Positions 33,717-42,941 of a stretch of 64,000 nt of DNA are shown here, piece after piece. The position numbers were made by a program, and so were the translations under genes. Position 1 is the first letter of the stretch. Each line of letters opens with the position of its first letter. This DNA is from Skermanella mucosa. Its GTDB lineage: Bacteria; Pseudomonadota; Alphaproteobacteria; Azospirillales; Azospirillaceae. The stretch spans positions 1,856,501 through 1,920,500 of the forward strand of contig NZ_CP086106.1 of assembly GCF_016765655.2 (NCBI RefSeq), read 5' to 3'. The notes beneath the pieces were generated by a model, which was not told the DNA's origin, searched no databases, and saw only the letters and a program-made list of their open reading frames with translations.

Positions 33717-34490
33717 TCAGTCCGCCAGTTCCAGGACGACCGGGGTGTGGTCCGACGCTTTCTCCTCGCCGCGCGGGCCGCGGTCGATCCGGCAATCGGC
33801 GAGGCGGTCGGCCGCCTGGGGCGACAGCAGGAAATGGTCGATGCGGATGCCCTGGTCGCGCGGCCAGCGGCCGGCCTGATAGTCCCAGAAGGTATAGGCG
33901 CGGGGTTCGTCGGGATGCACCGCGCGGAAGGCCTCGGTCAGACCCAGGTTGAGCAGGGCGCGGAACTGGGCGCGGGTCTCGGGGCGGAACAGGGCGTCGG
34001 TTTCCCACGCCTGCGGGTCGTAGACGTCCTCGGGGGCGGGGATGACGTTGTAGTCTCCCCCCAGCACGAAGGGCTGCTCGGTCTTGAGCAGTTCCGCCGC
34101 GTGACGGCGCAGGCGTTCCATCCAACGGAGCTTGTACGGGTACTTCTCGGTCCCGACGGGATTGCCGTTGGGCAGGTAGAGCGAGGCGATGCGGACGCCG
34201 GCCACGGTGGCTTCGACATAGCGGCCCTGGGTGTCCTCGGAATCGCCGGGCAGGTGGTCCAGCACGTCCTCGGCCGGCTGCTTCGACAGCAATGCCACGC
34301 CGTTGTAGCTCTTCTGCCCGACGACGGCGCAGCGATAGCCCAGCGCCTCGAAATCCTGCTTGGGGAAGGAGGCGGTCTCGCACTTGATCTCCTGGAACAG
34401 GACGACGTCGGGGGCCGCGCGCTCCAGCCACGCCAGCACGTTGGGCAAGCGGGCTTTCACGGAGTTGACGTTCCAGGTGGCGATTTTCAT
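33717..34490 (-). CDS. xthA: Exodeoxyribonuclease III
   Basis: 257 aa, the family length. MKIATWNVNSVKAR is the standard start; FQEIKC holds the metal-binding Glu, GGDYNVIP the catalytic Asp-Asn, and the C-terminus has IDHFLLS and SDHTPVV with the catalytic His. It is an AP endonuclease and 3'-5' exonuclease in base-excision repair. The start at 34490 follows AAGGAAAA. Sequence upstream is repeat-rich and not coding. Confidence 0.93.
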   Translation of the reverse strand: MKIATWNVNSVKARLPNVLAWLERAAPDVVLFQEIKCETASFPKQDFEALGYRCAVVGQKSYNGVALLSKQPAEDVLDHLPGDSEDTQGRYVEATVAGVRIASLYLPNGNPVGTEKYPYKLRWMERLRRHAAELLKTEQPFVLGGDYNVIPAPEDVYDPQAWETDALFRPETRAQFRALLNLGLTEAFRAVHPDEPRAYTFWDYQAGRWPRDQGIRIDHFLLSPQAADRLADCRIDRGPRGEEKASDHTPVVLELAD

Positions 34491-34569
34491 GGGCGAGTTT
34501 TCCTTGGTGATCCTTGCCTTGGTAATAGGGGCAAAAGGCCGGGCGATGAAGCGGCCTTGAGCAGCGAAT

Positions 34570-34722
34570 GCAGCCTGCCGTTCCATTCGTCGCGATGCGT
34601 CGGGCCACGGCCCAACCTACGGTTCGATGCAGGGCGGAGGTGATGCGGGCCGTCGATCGTAGGTTGGGCCGAGGCCCAACGCATCGGCCCGGCTGCCCCG
34701 GCCGGATCGACCTGATCGGGCA
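34570..34722 (-). repeat. Palindromic repeat family A, copy 2 (inverted)
   Basis: It matches 8011-8139 in reverse: GCCTGCC, TTCCATTCGTCGCGATGCGT, GGGCCACGGCCC, CGGTTCGATGCAGGGCGGAGG, then a second palindrome TTGGGCCGAGGCCCAA and the terminal CGGATCGACCTGATCGGGCA. An extra 20-25 bases in the middle separate the two palindromes. Confidence 0.75.
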
Positions 34723-34857
34723 CAGCTGTAACTCGCTCCCCGCCCGGCCTTTTGCCCCTGTTACGGCATGGCGCCCGAATTTCTACGGTGCTGGTGATTT
34801 TCCAACTTTACCGTAGAAAATGTTTAAAAACAATGCACTGACTGTTCCCGAAGGTCC

Positions 34858-34896
34858 TGCTTCGCTCGTCGGCCAAGGCCGACCTACGGCGAACCG
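34858..34896 (+). repeat. Half-copy of repeat family B next to the toxin stub
   Basis: The segment AAGGCCGACCTACGGCGAACCGG (34874-34896) also ends the family B copy at 58361-58472. Only the right half is present here, beside a truncated toxin reading frame. Confidence 0.6.
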
Positions 34897-34918
34897 GACG
34901 GCACCAGCGTGCCGGAAC

Positions 34919-34957
34919 CTATCCGAGGACTTCGGACGCCTGCCCGCGCTTCATCAT
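34919..34957 (-). pseudogene. MazF/PemK-like toxin stub
   Basis: Only 12 codons (MMKRGQASEVLG then stop). The start codon overlaps the antitoxin stop (ATGA), as in intact mazEF operons, and MKRG is the usual start of MazF-type toxins. The reading frame ends just before family B repeat sequence. Its identity rests on position and four residues, so confidence is modest. Confidence 0.4.
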
Positions 34958-35133
34958 GTCCAGTCGCCCAGGTCGGCATTCGCTTCGATGAAGTCGAGGG
35001 CATCAGCTTGCTCTGGCGCTCCCCTGAGCAAGGCGGCCTGCCGCCGCGCTTCTTCCCGGAAGCCTGGCAAGGTCGGTTCGGGGAGCGAAGCCCTGAGCAG
35101 ATCCAGGCCTTCGGGTCGGCCGCCGGACCGCAT
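34954..35133 (-). CDS. MazE/DUF3018-like antitoxin, coupled to erpA
   Basis: 59 aa. The stretch LPEPTLPGFREEARRQAALL followed by ADALDFIEANADLGDW resembles the C-terminal two-thirds of DUF3018-type MazE antitoxins ('W.PD...PGF..EARRQ...', 'ADDLAFIDAV.DW'). The N-terminal DNA-binding part is shortened. Its ATG overlaps the erpA stop (TGATG), so it is translated after erpA. The toxin downstream is a stub of 12 codons. It may be a relic, or kept as a short protein; identification is by motif. Confidence 0.6.
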   Translation of the reverse strand: MRSGGRPEGLDLLRASLPEPTLPGFREEARRQAALLRGAPEQADALDFIEANADLGDWT

Positions 35134-35522
35134 CACACCGCGAAGGACGAGCCGCAGCCGCACGAGGCGGTGGCGTTGGGGTTCTTGATCTGGAAGCTGG
35201 CGCCCATCAGGTCCTCGACGAAGTCGATGATCGAGCCGTTCAGCAGGTCGAGGGAGACGTCGTCGGTCACGACCGAGGTTCCCAGGTGCTCGAACACGTG
35301 GTCGTCCTCGTTGACGGTCTTGTCGAAGCCGAAGCCGTACTGGAAGCCCGAGCAGCCGCCGCCGGATACCGTGACGCGGAGCATCAGGGCGTCGTCGCCT
35401 TCCATTTGGCGGAGCACGGCGACCCGCCTGGCTGCGCTGTCGGAGATGGACAGGGACCGTCCACCCGGAGCGACGGCGGCGGCTGAGTCGGTCTGCGGTG
35501 TGTCGAGCGCCGTGTCGGTCAT
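35133..35522 (-). CDS. erpA: Iron-sulfur cluster insertion protein ErpA
   Basis: 129 aa A-type carrier of the HesB/IscA/ErpA family. The three cluster-ligand cysteines are present: C57 (GGGCSGFQYG), C121 and C123 (ASCGCGSSF). It delivers iron-sulfur clusters to apoproteins. The start at 35522 follows AAGGAGA. The N-terminal 25 residues are a Thr/Ala-rich extension. It is divergent from the dGTPase-like gene and overlaps a small antitoxin-like gene at its stop. Confidence 0.93.
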   Translation of the reverse strand: MTDTALDTPQTDSAAAVAPGGRSLSISDSAARRVAVLRQMEGDDALMLRVTVSGGGCSGFQYGFGFDKTVNEDDHVFEHLGTSVVTDDVSLDLLNGSIIDFVEDLMGASFQIKNPNATASCGCGSSFAV

Positions 35523-35718
35523 GGTCTTCTCCTTGGGTTCCGCGCGTTCTCCGCGGGAGGTCGGTCGAAAGCGGGCCTGAAAAATGCCCATGTCGGGGAG
35601 TTACGTTTGACCCTATGTAAGCAGACCAAGTCGTCTCTTCAAAGGGCCGGCGACACGGCAGGTCAATAGGTCGCGATGGTGATTGAAATATGAACCGCAC
35701 TATCGGTAGTGTCCGGGC

Positions 35719-36930
35719 ATGATCGCCGATCAATCCCTTCTCCGGAACGCCGAACCGGGACCGGCCGCCTATGCGTGCCGACCGGAGCTTACCCGCGGCC
35801 GGCTGAAGCCCGAGCCGGAGAGCCCGACGCGGTCGGTATTCCAGCGCGACCGCGACCGCATCATCCATTCCGGCGCGTTCCGCAAGCTGAAATACAAGAC
35901 GCAGGTCTTCGTCTACCACGAGGGCGACTATTACCGCACCCGCCTGACCCACAGCCTGGAGGTCGCCCAGATCGCCCGCTCGGTCAGCCGCACCCTGGGC
36001 CTGAACGAGGATCTGGCGGAGGCGGTGGCGCTCGCCCACGACCTTGGCCACACCTGCTTCGGCCATGCCGGGGAGGAGGCGCTGAACGAGGCCATGAAGC
36101 CCTATGGCGGCTTCAGCCACAACGACCAGACGCTGCGTATCCTGACCCGGCTGGAGCGCCGCTACGCCGAGTTCGACGGGCTGAACCTGACCTGGGAGAC
36201 GCTGGAGGGCGTGGTCAAGCACAACGGCCCGCTGCTGCCCGAGCTTCCCGGCCATACCCTGCCGACGACGATCCGCGAGTTCCAGCAGGAGCTGGACCTG
36301 GAACTGGGCACCAATCCCGGCATGGAGGCGCAGGTCGCGGCGCTGGCGGACGACATCGCCTACAACAACCACGACATCGACGACGGGGTGCGGGCCGGCC
36401 TGTTCACGCTGGAGGAGATCGCGGAGCTGCCGCTTCTGGGCGGCATCATCCGGGGCCTGCATGATCGCTATCCGGGCCTGGACCGGACGCGGCTGGTCCA
36501 CGAGACGATCCGGCGCATGATCGACCACATGGTGACCGACCTGATCGCCGAGACCCGGCGGCGGATCGCCGAGGTCAGGCCGTGCTCCGCCGCCGAGGTG
36601 CGCTCGGCGCCCCGCGCCATGGTCGCCTTCAGCGACGGGATGCGCGAGCATGATCGGGTCTTGCGCGGATTCCTGAAACAGCGCATGTACCGGCATTACA
36701 AAGTGAACCGCGTCACCAGCAAGACGCGGCGCGTGGTCTCCGAGCTGTTCTCGCTGTTCATGGCCGAGCCGGAATGCCTTCCGACGGAGTGGCAGGCCGA
36801 CCTGGCCGCGTTGGGCGGCAACGACGAAAGATCGCGCGCCCGGCTGGTGGCCGATTATATTGCAGGCATGACCGATCGCTTCGCCCTGGCGGAGTACGAG
36901 CGGATGTTCGACATGGAATCCAAGACCTGA
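35719..36930 (+). CDS. dgt: Deoxyguanosinetriphosphate triphosphohydrolase-like protein
   Basis: 403 aa, the length of the dGTPase-like subgroup. The HD metal site is seen as [29 protein letters not shown] and a later [12 protein letters not shown]. It hydrolyses dNTPs to deoxynucleosides and triphosphate. Its stop overlaps the argS start (TGATG), a conserved pairing in alphaproteobacteria. First gene of a long operon. Confidence 0.92.
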   Translation: MIADQSLLRNAEPGPAAYACRPELTRGRLKPEPESPTRSVFQRDRDRIIHSGAFRKLKYKTQVFVYHEGDYYRTRLTHSLEVAQIARSVSRTLGLNEDLAEAVALAHDLGHTCFGHAGEEALNEAMKPYGGFSHNDQTLRILTRLERRYAEFDGLNLTWETLEGVVKHNGPLLPELPGHTLPTTIREFQQELDLELGTNPGMEAQVAALADDIAYNNHDIDDGVRAGLFTLEEIAELPLLGGIIRGLHDRYPGLDRTRLVHETIRRMIDHMVTDLIAETRRRIAEVRPCSAAEVRSAPRAMVAFSDGMREHDRVLRGFLKQRMYRHYKVNRVTSKTRRVVSELFSLFMAEPECLPTEWQADLAALGGNDERSRARLVADYIAGMTDRFALAEYERMFDMESKT

Positions 36931-38687
36931 TGAATCTGTTCAACGAGTTCGCCAAAGACCTTCGCGTCATCCTGGATGACCTCGCGGCACGCGGGCAGCT
37001 TCCGGGCGGGCTCGACCTGTCCAAGGTGACGGTGGAGCCGCCGCGCGACGCCTCCCACGGCGACCTGTCCACCAACGCCGCCCTGGTCCTGGCCAAGCAG
37101 GCAGGATTGAAGCCGCGCGAGATCGCGGACATGCTGGTGGAGCGGCTGAAGGGCTTGGCCGACGTCGTCTCGGTCGAGATCGCGGGACCCGGCTTCGTGA
37201 ACCTGCGCCTGTCCGACGACACCTGGCGCCAGCGGGTCGGCGACATCCTGGTGGCGGGCGTCACCTACGGCAACAGCAGCGTGGGCGCCGGATCGGCGGT
37301 CAATGTCGAGTATGTCTCGGCCAACCCGACCGGCCCGCTGCACGCGGCCCACGCGCGCGGCGCGGTGGTCGGCGACGCGCTGGCGTCCCTGCTGGAGAAG
37401 GCGGGCTACACCGTCACCCGCGAATACTACATCAACGACGCCGGAGCGCAGGTCGAGGTGCTGGGCCGCTCGACCTACCTGCGCTACCGGGAGGCGCTGG
37501 GCGAGACGGTCGAGATCCCGGCCGGCATGTATCCCGGCGAGTACCTGAAGGACGTCGGCGCCGAGCTGGCCGAACGGGACGGGCCGAAATGGCTCGACGC
37601 TCCCGAATCGGAATGGCTGCCCGCCGTGCGCGACTTCGCGATCGAGCGGATCCTGGCCGGGATCAAGGACGACCTGGACGCGCTCGGCGTGCGCCGCCAG
37701 GTCTTCTCGTCCGAGCGGAACCTGATCGCCAGCGGCGCGGTGGAGGACGCCTACCAGTCGCTGGTCGACCAGGGGCTGATCTATACCGGCGTGCTGGAGC
37801 CGCCCAAGGGCAAGAAGCCCGAGGACTGGGAGCCGCGCCCACAGACGCTGTTCCGCGCCACCCAGTTCGGCGACGACGTGGACCGTCCGCTGAAGAAGTC
37901 GGACGGGAGCTGGACCTATTTCGCCAACGACATCGCCTACCATCTGGACAAGTTCCGCCGGGGCAGCCCGATCCTGATCGATGTGCTGGGCGCCGACCAT
38001 GGCGGCTACGTCAAGCGGATGCAGGCGGCGACCACGGCGGTGACCGGCGGGCAGGGCTCCCTGGATGCCAAGATCTGCCAGCTGGTCCACCTGCTCCAGA
38101 ACGGCGAGCCGGTCAAGATGTCGAAGCGCGCGGGCACCTTCGTGACCCTGCGCGACGTGATCGACCAGGTCGGCCGCGACGTGGTCCGCTTCATCATGCT
38201 GACCCGGCGCAACGACCAGACGCTGGAGTTCGACTTCGCCAAGGTGACCGAGCAGTCCAAGGACAACCCGGTCTTCTATGTCCAGTATGCCCATGCCCGC
38301 TGCTGCTCCGTGCTGCGTCACGCCAAGGAAGCCGATCCGGCGCGCAGCCTGAGTTCCGACGACTTGGCGGCGACGGCCAACCTGTCCCGGCTGGAGGCGC
38401 CCGAGGAGCTGGCGCTGGTCAAGCTGATGGCGAACTGGCCGCGCATCGTGGAGTCGGCGGCGCAAGCCCACGAGGCGCACCGCGTCGCGTTCTATCTCTA
38501 CGACCTCGCGGCGGCCTTCCACGGATTGTGGAACAAGGGCAAGGACGACACGACCATGCGTTTCCTGCTCGATGAAGACCCTGAGCTGACCACCGCCCGG
38601 CTGGCGCTGATCAAGGCGGTGTCGATCGTGATCGCATCCGGTCTGGGTGTGATGGGAGTGGAGCCTGTCGAGGAACTGCGCGGATGA
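36930..38687 (+). CDS. argS: Arginyl-tRNA synthetase
   Basis: 585 aa class I synthetase. The HIGH motif appears as [13 protein letters not shown], and the KMSKS motif as VKMSKRAG. An N-terminal Add-1-type domain and C-terminal anticodon-binding DALR domain ([20 protein letters not shown]) are present. It charges tRNA-Arg. It starts inside the dgt stop codon and overlaps the next gene by 4 bases (ATGA). Confidence 0.95.
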   Translation: MNLFNEFAKDLRVILDDLAARGQLPGGLDLSKVTVEPPRDASHGDLSTNAALVLAKQAGLKPREIADMLVERLKGLADVVSVEIAGPGFVNLRLSDDTWRQRVGDILVAGVTYGNSSVGAGSAVNVEYVSANPTGPLHAAHARGAVVGDALASLLEKAGYTVTREYYINDAGAQVEVLGRSTYLRYREALGETVEIPAGMYPGEYLKDVGAELAERDGPKWLDAPESEWLPAVRDFAIERILAGIKDDLDALGVRRQVFSSERNLIASGAVEDAYQSLVDQGLIYTGVLEPPKGKKPEDWEPRPQTLFRATQFGDDVDRPLKKSDGSWTYFANDIAYHLDKFRRGSPILIDVLGADHGGYVKRMQAATTAVTGGQGSLDAKICQLVHLLQNGEPVKMSKRAGTFVTLRDVIDQVGRDVVRFIMLTRRNDQTLEFDFAKVTEQSKDNPVFYVQYAHARCCSVLRHAKEADPARSLSSDDLAATANLSRLEAPEELALVKLMANWPRIVESAAQAHEAHRVAFYLYDLAAAFHGLWNKGKDDTTMRFLLDEDPELTTARLALIKAVSIVIASGLGVMGVEPVEELRG

Positions 38688-39724
38688 GCCAGTACGATCG
38701 CCGAGACCCCTACGGCCGGGACGACCATGGCCCGGAGGGCGATGGCCGGGACGAATATGCCGCGGGCGACGGTCCCGACGCCGAGGATGCCCGGTACATG
38801 CCCCGCGACCTGCGGGTGGAGCCGCGGGTCTACCAGCGCGGCTCCTACCGGCCCAACCCGGACGCCCAGCCCGCGCGGGGCCGGCGCCGGCTGCTGGCGC
38901 CGATCCTGGCCGGCGTGGGGCTGGTGCTGTTCTTCGCCATCGTCTGGCTGACCTATACCGGCGGCCAGGACGGCGCCACCGACGGCGGCATGCCGCTGAT
39001 CAAGGCCGACGGGTCCCCGGTCAAGATGCGCCCGGACCAGCCCGGCGGCATGGCCGTGCCGCACCAGGACAAGCTGATCTACGACCGGCTGAAGGCCGAG
39101 ACCGGCAATACGGAGACCGCGGCGGTCGAACGGCTGCTGCCCCCGCCGGAATCGCCGCTGCCGCGCCCCGAACCCCCGCAGGCGGCGCCGGAGCCGGTCC
39201 CGCAGCTTCCGCCGGCCGCGACTGGCGCGCCGGTGCCGCTGTCCCAGGACATGGCGGCGTCGGAGCAGCCGGGTCTGGTCGAGGACGAGGGGCCGGCGGA
39301 GGAAGTCCCGCCCGCCGCGATCCCGGCGCCTCCGCCGCCCGTGGCCGCCGCTCCGGCACCGCCGCCGGCGCCGGCTCCCGCGGCGCGTCCGGTGCCGCTT
39401 GCTCCGCCGCCGGCACCCCCGCAGACGGCGGCCCTGCCGCCGCCGGCAGCGCCGGCGCCCGCGGCATCTTCGGGCGGGGGCGGCTTCCGTCTCCAGATCG
39501 CCTCGGTGAAATCCGAGGAAGGCGCGCGGGCCGAGTTCCAGCGGCTCCAGCGCCGCCATCCCGAGATCCTGGGAGGGCTGGGCGTCAACTATGTCCGGGC
39601 CGACCTGGGCGCCAAGGGGATCTATTACCGGGTGCAGGCCGGGCCGGTGGACGAGGCCCGCGCCTCGTCGATCTGTTCGTCGCTGAAGGCCCAGAGCGTC
39701 GGGTGCATAATTGTCCGCCAGTAA
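38684..39724 (+). CDS. SPOR domain-containing membrane protein
   Basis: 346 aa. A charged, Tyr/Arg/Asp-rich cytoplasmic N-terminus is followed by one membrane segment (about residues 70-86, [17 protein letters not shown]), a long Pro/Ala-rich periplasmic linker (about 145-255) and a C-terminal SPOR domain ([18 protein letters not shown] ... YYRVQAGPV). SPOR domains bind denuded peptidoglycan at the division septum. This protein lies between argS and nagZ in many alphaproteobacteria; the neighbours' cell-wall roles agree. It overlaps nagZ by 14 bases. Confidence 0.9.
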   Translation: MSQYDRRDPYGRDDHGPEGDGRDEYAAGDGPDAEDARYMPRDLRVEPRVYQRGSYRPNPDAQPARGRRRLLAPILAGVGLVLFFAIVWLTYTGGQDGATDGGMPLIKADGSPVKMRPDQPGGMAVPHQDKLIYDRLKAETGNTETAAVERLLPPPESPLPRPEPPQAAPEPVPQLPPAATGAPVPLSQDMAASEQPGLVEDEGPAEEVPPAAIPAPPPPVAAAPAPPPAPAPAARPVPLAPPPAPPQTAALPPPAAPAPAASSGGGGFRLQIASVKSEEGARAEFQRLQRRHPEILGGLGVNYVRADLGAKGIYYRVQAGPVDEARASSICSSLKAQSVGCIIVRQ

Positions 39725-40784
39725 GTCCGTTCTCTCCGGGAAGCGTCCCGCCGCCGTCGTCTATGGCTGTGCCGGCCTGAGCCTGAGCGAGGAGGAACGG
39801 GAGTTCTTCCGCCTCGCCGATCCGTTCGGCTTCATCCTGTTCCGCCGCAACTGCCAGTCCCGCGATCAGGTCCGCGCCCTGGTCGCGGAGTTGCGCGCCT
39901 CGGTCGGCCGGGCCGACGCGCCGGTGCTGATCGACCAGGAGGGCGGCCGGGTCGCGCGCATGCGCCCGCCGGAATGGGCTGCCCATCCGGCGGCCCGGCG
40001 GATCGGCGACCTGGCGGTCGGCGACCCGGAGGCGGGGGCCGAGGCCGCGTGGCTCAACGCGCGGCTGCTGGCCGCGATGCTTCACGAGGTCGGCATCACG
40101 GTCGATTGCGCGCCGGTGTGCGACGTGCCGGTGGACGGCTCGCACGACGTGATCGGTGACCGGGCCTTCTCGGACGATCCGGAACTGGTCGCGAGCCTGG
40201 CCCGGATCTCCTGCACCGGGCTGCTGGACGGCGGCGTGCTGCCGGTGATCAAGCACCTGCCGGGCCATGGCCGGGCGCTGTGCGACAGCCACCTGGAGCA
40301 GCCGCTGGTCGAGGCGGGCCGGGCGGAGCTGGCGCGCAGCGACTTCCTGCCGTTCGAGGTGGTGTCGGACATGCCGCTGGGCATGGTCGCCCACGTGGTC
40401 TACCGGGAGTTGGACCCGGTCGACCCCGCGAGCACGTCGCGCATCGTCATCCAGTCGGTGATCCGGGAGCAGATCGGCTTCGACGGGCTGCTGTTCTGCG
40501 ACGACCTGTCGATGGAGGCCCTGGCCGGCACCGTCGCGGAGCGCGCCGTGGCGGTCCTGGAGGCCGGCTGCGACGTGGTCCTGCACTGCAACGGCAGGCT
40601 GGAGGAGATGCGCGACCTGCTGGGCGTGGTGCCGCCGCTGACCGACGCCGCCGCCGTCCGGTGGGAGCGGGCGCTGACCTTCCTGAAGCCGCCGGGGCGG
40701 GGCGACGTGGATGCCATGCGCGAGCGGCTGGACGGGCTGCTGGAGGGCGATGCCCTGGATCCCGGCGCGGACCTGGTGGCCTGA
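39711..40784 (+). CDS. nagZ: Beta-N-acetylhexosaminidase NagZ
   Basis: 357 aa, glycoside hydrolase family 3. It has DQEGGRVARM near the N-terminus, KHLPGHGRALCDSH with the catalytic His, and the nucleophile Asp in LLFCDDLSM. NagZ removes GlcNAc from peptidoglycan breakdown products in the cytoplasm and is linked to beta-lactamase induction. The start is a TTG at 39711 inside the previous gene; no better in-frame start is available upstream of the conserved KRPAAVVYGCAG. The next gene starts in its stop codon (TGATG). Confidence 0.92.
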   Translation: MSASKSVLSGKRPAAVVYGCAGLSLSEEEREFFRLADPFGFILFRRNCQSRDQVRALVAELRASVGRADAPVLIDQEGGRVARMRPPEWAAHPAARRIGDLAVGDPEAGAEAAWLNARLLAAMLHEVGITVDCAPVCDVPVDGSHDVIGDRAFSDDPELVASLARISCTGLLDGGVLPVIKHLPGHGRALCDSHLEQPLVEAGRAELARSDFLPFEVVSDMPLGMVAHVVYRELDPVDPASTSRIVIQSVIREQIGFDGLLFCDDLSMEALAGTVAERAVAVLEAGCDVVLHCNGRLEEMRDLLGVVPPLTDAAAVRWERALTFLKPPGRGDVDAMRERLDGLLEGDALDPGADLVA

Positions 40785-41470
40785 TGCCGGATATCGGGCA
40801 GTTCCTGTTCGACGCGTCGGTCTGGGTGATCCCGGTCATCGTGGCGATCACCTTCCACGAGGCGGCCCACGGCTATGTCGCGTGGAAGCTGGGCGACGAC
40901 ACGGCGAAGGTGCTGGGGCGGGTGACCTTCAACCCGCTGCGCCATGTCGATCCTTTCGGCACGGTGGTGCTGCCCGCGATCATGTATTTCACCACCTCGT
41001 TCCTGTTCGGCTGGGCCAAGCCGGTTCCGGTCAATTTCAGGCGGCTGCGCAACCCGCGCTACGGCATGGTGCTGGTGGCGCTGGCGGGGCCGGCGATCAA
41101 CATCGTCCTGGCCTTCTTCTCCGCCTGGGCGCTGCGCTGGGTCGGGCTGCTGCCGGACGAGGCCCTGCTGTGGGTCCAGCAGAGCCTGGTGATCGCGGTC
41201 CAGATCAACGTGATCCTGGCGGTCTTCAACATGATCCCGCTGCCGCCGCTGGACGGCGGCCGGGTCGCGGTCGGGCTGCTGCCGCGCCAGCTCGCGATGC
41301 CGATCGCCCGGATCGAGCCCTATGGGCTGTTCATCCTGATCGGCGTGCTGTTCATCCTGCCGCTGATCGGGACCCAGCTCGGCTATAACCTCAGCGTGCT
41401 GCCCTGGCTGCTGGGGCCGCCGGTCGAGTATGTCATCCGGCTGCTCGGCCTGGTGACCGGGCACGGCTGA
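40784..41470 (+). CDS. Site-2 protease family (M50) membrane metalloprotease
   Basis: 228 aa with about six membrane segments. The zinc-binding HEAAH is at residues 25-29 and the third ligand is in the PPLDGGR motif. Proteases of this group cut substrates within the membrane. It is widely found just upstream of scpAB, as here (6 bases). The substrate is unknown. It starts inside the nagZ stop. Confidence 0.9.
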   Translation: MPDIGQFLFDASVWVIPVIVAITFHEAAHGYVAWKLGDDTAKVLGRVTFNPLRHVDPFGTVVLPAIMYFTTSFLFGWAKPVPVNFRRLRNPRYGMVLVALAGPAINIVLAFFSAWALRWVGLLPDEALLWVQQSLVIAVQINVILAVFNMIPLPPLDGGRVAVGLLPRQLAMPIARIEPYGLFILIGVLFILPLIGTQLGYNLSVLPWLLGPPVEYVIRLLGLVTGHG

Positions 41471-41476
41471 CGCCCC

Positions 41477-42235
41477 ATGGCCGACCAAGCGATCCTGGAA
41501 GCGGAAGGGCAGCTCGTCCTCGACCTCGACGGGTACGAGGGGCCGATCGACGTGCTGCTGACCCTGGCCCGCGACCAGAAGGTGGACCTGACCCGGATCT
41601 CCATCCTTCAGCTCGCCGACCAGTACCTGGAGTTCGTCGCCGAGGCGCGGCGCATCCGGCTGGAGCTGGCGGCCGATTATCTGGTCATGGCGGCGTGGCT
41701 GGCCTACCTCAAGTCCCGGCTGCTGCTGCCCGAGCAGGACGAGGAGGAGCCGAGCGGCGAGGACCTTGCCCAGGCGCTGGCCTTCCAACTCCAGCGGCTG
41801 GAGGCGATGCAGGAAGCGGGCGCCAAGCTGCTCGACCGGCCCCGGCTGGGGCGCGACGTGTTCGCGCGCGGCGCGCCGGAGGGCATCCGGATCGTCACCC
41901 GGTCGATCTTCGACCTGTCGCTCTACGACTTGCTGAGGGCCTATACCGAGCACAAGCGGCGCGAGGAGTTCGGCACCTGGCGCATCCAGCCGACCGAGCT
42001 CTATTCGCTGGAGGACGCGCTGAAGCACCTGTCGGAGATGCTGGGCCGGCTGCCGGACTGGACGGACCTCGCCAATTTCGTGCCGGGGGCGGGCGGCGAC
42101 ACGCTGCTGAGCCGGTCGGCCCTGGCCGCCCATTTCGTCGCCAGCCTGGAGCTGACCAAGGCCGGCAAGTTGGAGCTTCGGCAGGAAGGCGTGTTCTCGC
42201 CCATTTATCTGCGCCGCGTGCGGTCGCCTTCATGA
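41477..42235 (+). CDS. scpA: Segregation and condensation protein A
   Basis: 252 aa kleisin. The N-terminal FEGPLDLLL equivalent is YEGPIDVLLTLARDQKVDL; then ISILQLADQYL and AADYLVMAAWLAYLKSRLLLP are diagnostic. The C-terminal winged-helix part binds the SMC head. It works with ScpB and SMC in chromosome condensation. Its stop overlaps scpB (ATGA). Confidence 0.95.
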   Translation: MADQAILEAEGQLVLDLDGYEGPIDVLLTLARDQKVDLTRISILQLADQYLEFVAEARRIRLELAADYLVMAAWLAYLKSRLLLPEQDEEEPSGEDLAQALAFQLQRLEAMQEAGAKLLDRPRLGRDVFARGAPEGIRIVTRSIFDLSLYDLLRAYTEHKRREEFGTWRIQPTELYSLEDALKHLSEMLGRLPDWTDLANFVPGAGGDTLLSRSALAAHFVASLELTKAGKLELRQEGVFSPIYLRRVRSPS

Positions 42236-42810
42236 GTCCGCAGCTCCGATTGCTGGAGGCCCTGCTGTTCGCCTCGGCCGAACCCTTGGACGCCCGCAGC
42301 CTGGCGGTCCGGCTGGGGCAGGGCACCGACGTGGACGCGCTGCTGGGCGAACTGGCGGCGCATTACGCCGAGCGGGGCATCAACTTGGTGTGCATCGGCG
42401 GACGCTGGTCTTTCCGGACGGCTCCGGATCTGGCCGAGAAGCTGCGGGTGGATGCCGAGGTGCAGCGGAAGCTGTCGCGGGCGACCGTCGAGACGCTGGC
42501 GATCATTGCCTACCACCAGCCGGTGACCCGCGCCGAGATCGAGAGCATCCGCGGCGTCGCGACCAGCAAGGGCACGCTGGACATCCTGATGGAGGCGGGC
42601 TGGATCCGTCCCGGCAAGCGGCGCGAGACGCCGGGCCGGCCGCTGACCTGGATCACGACCGACGGCTTCCTCGACCATTTCGGCCTGGAGAGCCTGCGCG
42701 ATTTGCCGAACCTGGAGGACCTGAAGGCTTCGGGCCTGCTGGACTCCCGGCCGGTGCTGGCAGCGGTTGGCAACGGCGATGCCCTGCCGGGGCGGGAAGA
42801 GGAGGGATAA
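42232..42810 (+). CDS. scpB: Segregation and condensation protein B
   Basis: 192 aa with two winged-helix domains: LRLLEALLFASAEPLD at the N-terminus and ETLAIIAYHQPVTRAEIESIRGV in the centre, both hallmarks. ScpB dimers regulate the ScpA-SMC complex. It is the last gene of the dgt-argS-SPOR-nagZ-M50-scpA-scpB run; a large inverted repeat (42833-42918) follows and may end transcription. Confidence 0.95.
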   Translation: MSPQLRLLEALLFASAEPLDARSLAVRLGQGTDVDALLGELAAHYAERGINLVCIGGRWSFRTAPDLAEKLRVDAEVQRKLSRATVETLAIIAYHQPVTRAEIESIRGVATSKGTLDILMEAGWIRPGKRRETPGRPLTWITTDGFLDHFGLESLRDLPNLEDLKASGLLDSRPVLAAVGNGDALPGREEEG

Positions 42811-42832
42811 CGACCGTTGACATCGCCGACGG

Positions 42833-42918
42833 GGGTTATCGGGGTCAGACCACCATTTCCCACCAGCTTTCCTGAATGGCAGCTTTCAGGGGAAATGGTG
42901 GTCTGACCCCGATAACCC
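42833..42918. repeat. 29-bp inverted repeat with GGGGTCAG core
   Basis: A perfect 29-bp stem (left 42833-42861, right 42890-42918) whose arm reads GGGTTATCGGGGTCAGACCA and on to TTTCCC, with a 28-base loop holding a second partial repeat (AGCTTTCCTG / AGCTTTCAGG). It starts 22 bases after scpB and ends 23 before the convergent zinc protease gene, so it could act as a bidirectional terminator, or be an element of the GGGGTCAG repeat type seen at 12952 and 13205. Confidence 0.8.
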
Positions 42919-42941
42919 GGTTCCGGCCGATAGTCTGTCGT

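Larger units (their letters stand above)
34491..34918. other. Repeat-filled interval
   Basis: 428 bases with no gene. It contains repeat family A copy 2 (34570-34722), an AT-rich patch (34795-34845) and half of a family B repeat (34858-34896) that abuts the toxin stub. Confidence 0.6.
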
